A DNA stretch of 6,718 nt, taken from DASUGM01 sp036274055. Its GTDB lineage: Bacteria; Acidobacteriota; Vicinamibacteria; Vicinamibacterales; SCN-69-37. The position numbers were made by a program, and so were the translations under genes. Each line of letters begins with the position of its first letter. The first letter of the stretch is position 1. The notes below the pieces were generated by a model. The model was not told where the DNA came from. It was given only the letters and a program-made list of their open reading frames with translations, and ran no database searches. Below, in pieces: positions 1 through 4,642 of the stretch. Where the stretch lies: NCBI GenBank assembly GCA_036274055.1, contig DASUGM010000309.1, forward strand, positions 1-6,718, in the 5' to 3' direction.

Positions 1-196
1 CGAACGGATGCGACCGACGGACGACGACGGCGTCACCGAGTACGTGATCGTGTCCGTGTGGCGGTCGCGCGAGGAGCTGGAACGCTACAAGGCAGTAACC
101 GACGGACCGACCATTGCCCCGGAGCTGGCCCATACGGTCGACAGGGGCTCGGTCGAGGAATACGACCTGCTCGCGAGCGACGAGTACGAGCTTTGA
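1..196 (+). CDS. C-terminal end of a small protein, possibly ABM-like (5' end outside window)
   Basis: The reading frame is open from the left edge and stops with TGA at 194-196. An ATG lies at 8, but the frame is already open before it, so I treat this as the tail of a longer gene rather than a 62-residue protein. The visible residues include a beta-strand-like stretch (EYVIVSVW), a helix-like stretch (REELERYKAV) and an acidic tail ending YEL. A strand reading 'VxVSxWxSxE' followed by an amphipathic helix is reminiscent of the small dimeric alpha/beta-barrel ABM (antibiotic biosynthesis monooxygenase-like) family. That is only a resemblance over about 60 residues and no catalytic residue can be assigned. 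The gene converges on the tRNA cluster, ending 22 bases from the CCA end of tRNA-Cys. The coding call is fairly safe and the family is a guess. Confidence 0.55.
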   Translation, partial: ERMRPTDDDGVTEYVIVSVWRSREELERYKAVTDGPTIAPELAHTVDRGSVEEYDLLASDEYEL

Positions 197-218
197 CGCG
201 ACTCGTGCCGGGAAGAGG

Positions 219-293
219 TGGAGGCGACGACCGGATTCGAACCGGTGAATAACGGTTTTGCAGACCGCTGCGTTACCACTTCGCCACGTCGCC
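219..293 (-). tRNA. tRNA-Cys (anticodon GCA)
   Basis: Read on the minus strand, the acceptor stem GGCGACG pairs perfectly with CGTCGCC. The D arm is GCG...CGC. The anticodon stem GCGGT/ACCGT closes the 7-base loop CTGCAAA, giving anticodon GCA. The T arm is ACCGG-TTCGAAT-CCGGT. The discriminator base is U, as expected for tRNA-Cys, and it is followed by an encoded CCA (plus-strand 219-221). This is the last gene of the four-tRNA cluster. I see no classical intrinsic terminator after it, only a weak ACGAGT/ACTCGT dyad (180-185 and 201-206) without a T-tract. Confidence 0.96.
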
Positions 294-329
294 TTGGGGT
301 CGCGACAGCGTAGCGCGACAACCGCGGTT

Positions 330-403
330 TGGCTGGCCCTCGAGGATTCGAACCTCGGTTCACGGATCCAAAGTCCGGCGTCCTACCACTAGACGAAGGG
401 GCA
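330..403 (-). tRNA. tRNA-Gln (anticodon UUG), with two mismatched stem positions
   Basis: The anticodon loop CTTTGGA gives anticodon TTG (UUG). The T arm CGAGG-TTCGAAT-CCTCG is perfect, and an encoded CCA follows discriminator G (CCA at plus-strand 330-332). The acceptor stem is TGCCCCT against AGGGCCA, which pairs except for C3 facing C70. The anticodon stem CCGGA/TCCGT pairs except for its outermost position, where C27 faces U43. The rest of the cloverleaf, including the GTCT D stem and the AGTGGTA loop, looks normal. It is the third gene of the cluster, 36 bases from tRNA-Cys. The identity is clear. The mismatches could be real, a draft-sequence error, or mild decay. Confidence 0.93.
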
Positions 404-445
404 CCCGGGAGCCGCATCAGTCTACGAGGTGGGACCGAGAGGGAG

Positions 446-521
446 TGGAGCGGAAGACGGGACTCGAACCCGCGACCCTCACCTTGGCAAGGTGATGCTC
501 TACCAACTGAGCCACTTCCGC
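446..521 (-). tRNA. tRNA-Gly (anticodon GCC)
   Basis: On the minus strand the acceptor stem GCGGAAG pairs with CTTCCGC. The D arm is GCTC/GAGC. The anticodon stem TCACC/GGTGA closes loop TTGCCAA, giving anticodon GCC. The T arm is GCGGG-TTCGAGT-CCCGT with one G-U pair. The discriminator is U and CCA is encoded at plus-strand 446-448. It is the second gene of the cluster, 42 bases upstream of tRNA-Gln and 34 bases downstream of tRNA-Phe. Confidence 0.97.
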
Positions 522-555
522 CCGATCCGCCGACCCACCCGACCCGCGGGTTAGA

Positions 556-631
556 TGGTGCCGAGAGCCAGATTCGAACTGGCGACACCGTGATTTTCAG
601 TCACGTGCTCTACCAACTGAGCTACCTCGGC
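556..631 (-). tRNA. tRNA-Phe (anticodon GAA)
   Basis: On the minus strand the acceptor stem GCCGAGG pairs with TCTCGGC (one G-U). The D arm is GCTC/GAGC. The anticodon stem CGTGA/TCACG closes loop CTGAAAA, giving anticodon GAA. The T arm GCCAG-TTCGAAT-CTGGC is perfect. Discriminator A and an encoded CCA (plus-strand 556-558) follow. It is the first gene of the cluster. Its 5' end lies about 36 bases downstream of the putative -10 element at 667-672. Confidence 0.97.
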
Positions 632-666
632 ACTGGAAGGCGCTTGGCAGAGCGAAACAGCACGTG

Positions 667-697
667 ATCATATCACGCAGGGCGGGAGACGAGGCAA
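667..697 (-). promoter_or_regulatory. Putative extended -10 promoter for the tRNA cluster
   Basis: On the minus strand there is a TATGAT hexamer (plus 667-672) preceded by TG one base upstream, which makes the extended -10 word TGATATGAT (667-675). A weak -35-like TTGCCT lies at 692-697, 19 bases away and so slightly too far. The predicted start would be near 660, giving a leader of roughly 30 bases before tRNA-Phe. The -10 is embedded in a perfect dyad, CGTGAT-cat-ATCACG (663-677). The call rests on position and consensus similarity only. Confidence 0.5.
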
Positions 698-702
698 CGC
701 CA

Positions 703-752
703 GAACCCAAGAACGGAACGCCCGAACGTTCCGAACCCCCGAACAAAAGAAC
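703..752. repeat. GAAC-rich spacer repeat
   Basis: Seven GAAC tetramers occur within 50 bases (starting at 703, 711, 716, 724, 733, 741 and 749), with C- and A-rich connectors. The last part, 737-752, matches 15 of 16 bases with 3286-3301 in the recA 3' spacer. The stretch lies between the tRNA promoter and the FG-GAP gene. Its function is unknown. It could be a degenerate simple repeat or copies of a short dispersed intergenic element. Confidence 0.5.
714..733. other. Perfect 7-bp hairpin within the GAAC-rich spacer
   Basis: CGGAACG (714-720) and CGTTCCG (727-733) form a perfect inverted repeat around the six-base loop CCCGAA. No T-tract follows on either strand, so it does not look like an intrinsic terminator. 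It could be a protein-binding dyad, or simply a by-product of the GAAC/GTTC word bias. Confidence 0.4.
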
Positions 753-790
753 GCCCAGCGAAACCGCCCGAGTGTGAGACTCTGTCCGCG

Positions 791-2275
791 ATGAGAGCCG
801 TCCCGATCGTAATCGCGTCGTTGGCGCTTGCGGCGGTACAGGCGCCGCGGTTCGATCCCGTTCAGCCCGACGTGCTCAACGCCGCCGCGAGCTTCGTCAA
901 TGCCTGGGCCGATTTCGATCTCGACGGCGATCCGGATCTGTTCGTCGGACTCAACGGCGAGCCGAATCGGCTGTATCGCAACGACAACGGCACGTTCGTT
1001 GACGTCGCGGCGGCCCAGGGGGGCGCCGATGCGCGCGCGACTCGCGCGGCGGCGTGGGGCGATTTCGACGCCGACGGCGATCCCGATTTGCTCGTCGGCT
1101 TCGCGCCCGGGACAGCGTCGGTCATCAAACTTCTGCGCAACGATCGCGGCAAGTTCGTCGATGTCACCGACGACGTCCGCCTGCCGGTGCCGGGCGGCGC
1201 GGTGAGACAGCCGGTGTGGATCGATTTTGACGGCGACGGCGATCTCGATCTCTTCATCGCGTTTCGCGACCGGCCGAACGCGATGTTCGAAAACGACGGC
1301 GGACGTTTCGGCGACGTCGCCTCCGTCATTGGCCTCGCCGACGCGCGTAAGACCGTCGGCGCCGTGTGGTTCGACGCTGACGTCGACGGCGATCTCGATC
1401 TGCTCGTCGCCAACATGGACGGCGATGCCAACGGCTTCTACCGAAACGACGCCGGCAAATTCACCGACGTCGCCGAAGCCGCGGGGCTCGCCTGGGGCGG
1501 CCGCATCCCGAAGGATGCCGCCAACGGCACCGTCCGTCCGTGCGTGACCGACGTCAACGGCGACGGCCACCTTGACGTCTTCATGGCCAACTACGGCAAG
1601 ACCGGCTTGTTTCTCGGCCACGGCGACGGCAGATTCGAGGACGCGTCAACGGCGTGGAACGCGGCCATCGACGGCCGCTTCGATACCTGCGCCTTCGACG
1701 ATTTCGACAACGACGGACGAGTCGACGTCTACATCAACGGCACGGTCACCGGCGGCACGAGCTATCCGGATTTCCTGCTGCGCAACACCGGCGCGACGTT
1801 CGAAGACGTCACGCCCGCGGAGATCAAGGCGGTGGCGTCCGATCACGGCGCCGCCTGGGCCGACGCCGATCGCGACGGCGACGCCGACCTCGCGCTGACC
1901 GGCATTGGGACAACGCCGATGCCGCTGCTGTTCCGAAACCTGCTGCCAGCTGACAGCGCCAAACGCGCCGTCTTCGTCCGCGTCGTCGACGGCAAGAACC
2001 ATGCGACCCGCGCCGGCGCCGTCGTCCAGGTCTTTGGCGCGGCGCCGAAAGGTCAGCCGTCGTCGGCGCGGCCGCTGCTCGCGACGCGCGTCGTTGATTC
2101 GGGATCCGGTTACAACGCGCAGAGCGATCTGCCCGTGCACATCGGCTTGCCGCGCGAGGAGCCGATCTGCGTGGCGGTGTCGTTTCCGGCCGGCGGGAAG
2201 AAGCTGGTCACCGCGTGCCGGGCGCTGACGCCGCAGCAGTGGATGAATAAGACGATGGTTGTCACGCTGAGATGA
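791..2275 (+). CDS. Secreted FG-GAP/VCBS repeat protein with ASPIC/UnbV domain (CRTAC1-like)
   Basis: The 494-residue protein begins with a short hydrophobic signal-peptide-like stretch (residues 3-18). Seven calcium-binding-type DxDxDGxxD motifs follow, at residues 41-49, 91-99, 145-153, 195-203, 254-262, 304-312 and 358-366. Each is followed by a hydrophobic strand and most by an 'RND..G.F.DV'-like turn. This is the pattern of FG-GAP/VCBS repeats, and seven copies would fit one seven-bladed beta-propeller. Residues about 394-494 match the ASPIC/UnbV domain (RAGAVVQV..., SGSGYNAQSDLPVHIGLP, then VSFPAGGKK). The combination is known as CRTAC1-like. Such proteins are exported, and their molecular role is mostly unknown, with binding or adhesion suggested. 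No enzyme motif is visible. The ATG at 791 was chosen because the signal-like stretch follows at once; no clear Shine-Dalgarno precedes it. The gene stands alone, diverging from the tRNA cluster and converging on the next gene. Confidence 0.93.
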   Translation: MRAVPIVIASLALAAVQAPRFDPVQPDVLNAAASFVNAWADFDLDGDPDLFVGLNGEPNRLYRNDNGTFVDVAAAQGGADARATRAAAWGDFDADGDPDLLVGFAPGTASVIKLLRNDRGKFVDVTDDVRLPVPGGAVRQPVWIDFDGDGDLDLFIAFRDRPNAMFENDGGRFGDVASVIGLADARKTVGAVWFDADVDGDLDLLVANMDGDANGFYRNDAGKFTDVAEAAGLAWGGRIPKDAANGTVRPCVTDVNGDGHLDVFMANYGKTGLFLGHGDGRFEDASTAWNAAIDGRFDTCAFDDFDNDGRVDVYINGTVTGGTSYPDFLLRNTGATFEDVTPAEIKAVASDHGAAWADADRDGDADLALTGIGTTPMPLLFRNLLPADSAKRAVFVRVVDGKNHATRAGAVVQVFGAAPKGQPSSARPLLATRVVDSGSGYNAQSDLPVHIGLPREEPICVAVSFPAGGKKLVTACRALTPQQWMNKTMVVTLR

Positions 2276-2302
2276 CCGAAAGGCACGCACCCAAAGAGAA
2301 CA

Positions 2303-2318
2303 CCATGAAGCCATGAAG
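2303..2318. repeat. Tandem 8-bp duplication (CCATGAAG x2)
   Basis: CCATGAAG occurs twice back to back (2303-2310 and 2311-2318) in the 89-base spacer between the two convergent genes. It is noncoding and its function is unknown. About ten bases further on there is a palindrome, CAAGCGCTTG (2334-2343), flanked by CCGAG (2327-2331) and CTCGG (2354-2358). Together these could fold as a hairpin in transcripts from either strand. Neither side has a convincing T-tract, so a bidirectional terminator is only a possibility. Confidence 0.5.
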
Positions 2319-2364
2319 CGCATGTCCCGAGGGCAAGCGCTTGTCGCTCCGCTCTCGGCGCGCG

Positions 2365-3225
2365 TTACTTGATCTTTTCGCTGACCGTGACCTGAAAGCG
2401 CCGGAACGAACCGTAGGTGACGCGGCCTTCGACGCGGTCTTCGTTGGGCTTCGCAGGCCACCAGTAACGTTCCGTCATCTCGACCGGCACGAGGAGCTTC
2501 AATTGTGCGTCCTCGCGATACTGGACGGTGAATGTCGTTGACACCGGCGCACCAAGGGCCTCGGCGGAGAGCGTCGCCTGCAGAATTGTGCCCTTCGCCG
2601 GTTCGACCACGAAGGAGCCGTAGGCCGGAAGATCGCCGCGCTTGCCGTTCTGGGAATAGCTCAGATACGTCGGCGAGCGTTCCTCTTTGAAGTTCAGCGT
2701 CGCGCCGTCGAGCGTGAACGTGAAATTGCCGACGTAATGCGGATCGAGCAGCGTGATCGGCAACAGTGGCGACACGCCGTTGCGTGTCGGGCCGAGGTTG
2801 TAGCGCCCGCTTTCTTTGGCGATCGCTTCGGCTTGCTCGACCGCGTTCTTCTGGCCCTCGAGAAACAGCTTGCGCAGCCGGTCGTCGCGGTTCCGTACCG
2901 GCTTGCCGTCGACGCTGAGGACGTCGCGATACGGACGCTGCATCCACTGGTCGCCGATCTTGACGAACATCAGGTCGGACACGAGCGTGCGTGTCTTCCT
3001 GACCGTGCCGTTCGGCCGGATCAACCGCTGGACCTGCTGTTCTTCGCAGACGATCGCCGAAAACTCCTTTCGATAGTTTTCGACGTACTTGCTGGCCTCG
3101 GTGACCACTGCCTGTACTTGAATGTCCGGGGGAGATTGCGCCCCGCCGAGAACCGCCGTGGCAACGGTCAGAGCGGCCACGACCGCCAGGCGGAGCATGT
3201 CCGGTTGGACGGGGGAGGCCCGCAT
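2365..3225 (-). CDS. Exported protein of unknown function (Acidobacteria-type)
   Basis: The 286-residue protein has an N-terminal hydrophobic segment (residues 11-29) ending in GGA-QSPP, which looks like a Sec signal peptide cleaved after residue 29. The mature part starts with a predicted helix (VTEASKYVENYRKEFSAIV, about 41-59) leading into an EEQQVQ strand. It then looks mostly beta, with regularly spaced aromatic and hydrophobic residues (about 160-285), and ends in charged SEKIK. I recognise no catalytic motif. The 'YV..Y..EFS.IV.EE..VQ' opening recalls a class of uncharacterised secreted proteins in Acidobacteria; this comes from memory and was not checked. A LolA-like or lipoprotein-carrier-like beta fold is possible but unproven. 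An internal ATG at 3198 (Met10) gives a more compact signal peptide and may be the true start. Neither start has a clear Shine-Dalgarno. It lies downstream of recA but behind that gene's terminator, so it probably has its own promoter, which I cannot identify. Confidence 0.85.
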   Translation of the reverse strand: MRASPVQPDMLRLAVVAALTVATAVLGGAQSPPDIQVQAVVTEASKYVENYRKEFSAIVCEEQQVQRLIRPNGTVRKTRTLVSDLMFVKIGDQWMQRPYRDVLSVDGKPVRNRDDRLRKLFLEGQKNAVEQAEAIAKESGRYNLGPTRNGVSPLLPITLLDPHYVGNFTFTLDGATLNFKEERSPTYLSYSQNGKRGDLPAYGSFVVEPAKGTILQATLSAEALGAPVSTTFTVQYREDAQLKLLVPVEMTERYWWPAKPNEDRVEGRVTYGSFRRFQVTVSEKIK

Positions 3226-3240
3226 CTGGTTCTATGAAAC

Positions 3241-3282
3241 AAAAACGGGGCTGCGAGCCGCTCGCGACGACCCGCAACCCCG
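3241..3282 (-). terminator. Intrinsic (Rho-independent) terminator of recA
   Basis: On the minus strand, CGGGGTTGCG (plus 3273-3282) pairs with CGCAGCCCCG (plus 3246-3255), a 10-bp GC-rich stem with a single G-U pair. The loop is 17 bases and can itself fold partly. It is followed directly by TTTTTG (plus 3240-3245). The stem begins 20 bases after the recA stop codon. It ends just 16 bases before the possible ATG of the downstream gene (3225). Confidence 0.88.
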
Positions 3283-3285
3283 GAA

Positions 3286-3301
3286 CCCCGAACGAAAGAA
3301 C
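3286..3301. repeat. Second copy of the GAAC-rich word
   Basis: This 16-base stretch differs from 737-752 by one base (G for A at the ninth position). Similarity extends a few bases leftwards on both sides (731-752 against 3281-3301, allowing one inserted C). It lies between the recA stop codon and the terminator stem. The two copies are about 2.5 kb apart and have the same orientation. Confidence 0.5.
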
Positions 3302-4366
3302 CTACTCGGTCACTTCCCCCGACGGCAGTCCCATTTCCTTGCGCAGTTTCTGTTCGATGCCGGCGGCCATTTCCTTGTTCTGCTTCAGGAACGCCTTGGC
3401 GTTTTCACGGCCCTGCCCGAGCCGCTCACCGCCGTAGGAGAACCACGTGCCGCTCTTCTCGATGATGTTGCGCTCGACTGCCTGGTCGAGCAGGTCGCCC
3501 TCTTTCGAGATGCCCTCGCCGTACATCACGTCGAACTCGGCCTCGCGGAACGGCGGCGCGACCTTGTTCTTGACGATCTTCACGCGGGTGCGGCCGCCGA
3601 CCATCGTTTCACCGTCCTTGATCGCGCCGATGCGGCGGATGTCGACGCGGACCGACGAGTAGAACTTCAGCGCCCGGCCGCCGGTGGTGGTTTCCGGGTT
3701 GCCGAACATCACGCCGATCTTCTCGCGCAACTGGTTGATGAAGATCAGGCACGTCTTCGACTTCGAGACGACGCCGGTCAGCTTGCGCAGCGCCTGCGAC
3801 ATCAGCCGCGCCTGCAGGCCCATCTGCGCGTCACCCATCTCGCCCTCGATTTCGGCCTTGGGCACCAGGGCCGCGACCGAGTCGACGACGACGACGTCAA
3901 CGCCGTTGGAGCGGATCAGGACCTCGGTGATCTCGAGCGCCTGCTCGCCGTTGTCCGGCTGCGAGACGAGGATGTTGTCGAGATCGACGCCCAGCTTCTG
4001 CGCGTAGGTCGCGTCGAGCGCGTGTTCGGCGTCGATGAACGCGGCGACGCCGCCGAGCTTCTGCGCCTGCGCGATGACCTGGAGTGCCAGCGTCGTCTTG
4101 CCCGACGACTCCGGCCCGAAGATTTCGATGACGCGGCCGCGCGGCAGGCCACCGACGCCGAGTGCCCAGTCGATGCTGATCGAGCCGGTCGAAATCGCGG
4201 CAATCGGCGCGATCGCGTCCTTGCCGCCCAGCCGCATGATCGAGCCCTTGCCGAACTGCTTCTCAATCTGCCCGACGGCCAACTCGACCGCTTTCGCACG
4301 TTCCTTGTCCATCCGGTCCTCGCGGTCGAACTCTCTCACTTTTTCGCTGCGTTCTGCTGTTGCCAT
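3302..4366 (-). CDS. recA: RecA recombinase
   Basis: RecA is the ATP-dependent strand-exchange protein of homologous recombination and the co-protease that triggers LexA self-cleavage in the SOS response. The 354-residue product contains Walker A GPESSGKT (84-91), the catalytic glutamate in DAEH (E114), Walker B VVVVDS (D162), loop L1 (EGEMGDAQMGLQARLMS, about 174-190) and loop L2 (LREKIGVMFGNPETTTGG, about 213-230). All are intact. The C-terminus is short and acidic (GEVTE). The ATG at 4366 is preceded by AGGAG four bases away (plus 4371-4375) and is the first suitable start after the promoter. Met19 (ATG at 4312, preceded by GAGGA four bases away) would give a length and N-terminus closer to E. 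coli RecA, so it is a credible alternative. The upstream in-frame ATG at 4468 lies before the promoter and is rejected. No intein or frameshift is present. Neither recX nor lexA is seen next to it. Confidence 0.98.
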   Translation of the reverse strand: MATAERSEKVREFDREDRMDKERAKAVELAVGQIEKQFGKGSIMRLGGKDAIAPIAAISTGSISIDWALGVGGLPRGRVIEIFGPESSGKTTLALQVIAQAQKLGGVAAFIDAEHALDATYAQKLGVDLDNILVSQPDNGEQALEITEVLIRSNGVDVVVVDSVAALVPKAEIEGEMGDAQMGLQARLMSQALRKLTGVVSKSKTCLIFINQLREKIGVMFGNPETTTGGRALKFYSSVRVDIRRIGAIKDGETMVGGRTRVKIVKNKVAPPFREAEFDVMYGEGISKEGDLLDQAVERNIIEKSGTWFSYGGERLGQGRENAKAFLKQNKEMAAGIEQKLRKEMGLPSGEVTE

Positions 4367-4370
4367 AGGT

Positions 4371-4375
4371 CTCCT
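4371..4375 (-). promoter_or_regulatory. Shine-Dalgarno of recA
   Basis: AGGAG on the minus strand, separated by ACCT from the ATG at 4366. It supports that start over the in-frame ATG at 4468. A similar GAGGA precedes the internal ATG at 4312, so both starts may be usable. Confidence 0.65.
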
Positions 4376-4421
4376 GGACTGTGCGCCGCTAAAGGGCGCG
4401 ACGCTTGCCGGACCGAACGTG

Positions 4422-4450
4422 ATGATAGGAGCGTGCCACCCGGGTGTCAA
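4422..4450 (-). promoter_or_regulatory. Sigma70-type promoter of recA
   Basis: On the minus strand a perfect -35 hexamer TTGACA (plus 4445-4450) is followed after exactly 17 bases by TATCAT (plus 4422-4427), which matches the -10 consensus at five of six positions. Transcription would start near 4415, giving a leader of about 50 bases before the ATG at 4366. A short dyad AGCGA-AAA-TCGCT (4450-4462) abuts the upstream side of the -35 element and could be an operator. I did not find an E. coli-type CTGT-N8-ACAG or a Bacillus-type GAAC-N4-GTTC SOS box here. Confidence 0.85.
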
Positions 4451-4478
4451 GCGAAAATCGCTCGCCATGTGGCCGTAT

Positions 4479-4523
4479 CCTCATGCAAAGCAAGTGCTTA
4501 CGCTATGAGGCGACTTTCGCCTC
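4479..4523. other. Overlapping inverted repeats in the recA/permease divergent spacer
   Basis: GAGGCGA (4507-4513) and TCGCCTC (4517-4523) form a perfect 7-bp inverted repeat around CTT. The left arm overlaps ATGAGG (4505-4510), which is the perfect complement of CCTCAT (4479-4484) further upstream. The two pairings cannot form together. The element lies about 30 bases upstream of the recA -35 box and about 120 bases before the permease start. It could be an operator region for either gene or an RNA switch in the permease leader. No permease promoter was recognised, so its role is open. Confidence 0.4.
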
Positions 4524-4642
4524 GATCCGGGCGATTGCACAATCTGCGATCTCGCCGCCCCTGATCTATTGAAGATTCTGCAATCGACCTCTGACAGGGC
4601 AGGACACACAACGTCGGGCGAATCGACATCGTCAAAGCGCGC

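Noticed and set aside
180..206. ACGAGT/ACTCGT dyad as terminator of the tRNA cluster
   Set aside because: The stem is only six bases with a 15-base loop and no T-tract, and it overlaps the end of the convergent coding region.
85..667. Open frames on both strands across the tRNA cluster (minus 85-588; plus 329-667)
   Set aside because: They are translations through four tRNA genes. Words such as RRDSNPRP are the well-known artefact of reading tRNA T arms as protein.
668..1621. 317-residue minus-strand open frame
   Set aside because: It lies antisense to the FG-GAP gene and its VAVDVG-type repeats mirror the GAC/GTC repeat codons. It is a composition shadow.
1646..3277. 543-residue minus-strand open frame
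   Set aside because: It overlaps the FG-GAP gene in antisense and the exported-protein gene in a shifted frame, and is Arg-rich. High GC makes such stop-free frames common.
4367..4468. 34-residue N-terminal extension of recA from ATG 4468
   Set aside because: It would start upstream of the consensus promoter, has no matching ribosome site, and its residues do not resemble RecA.
3122..4564. 480-residue plus-strand open frame
   Set aside because: It is antisense to recA, whose conserved motifs prove the minus-strand frame. Its Asp/Arg/Leu/Ala bias is typical of a shadow.
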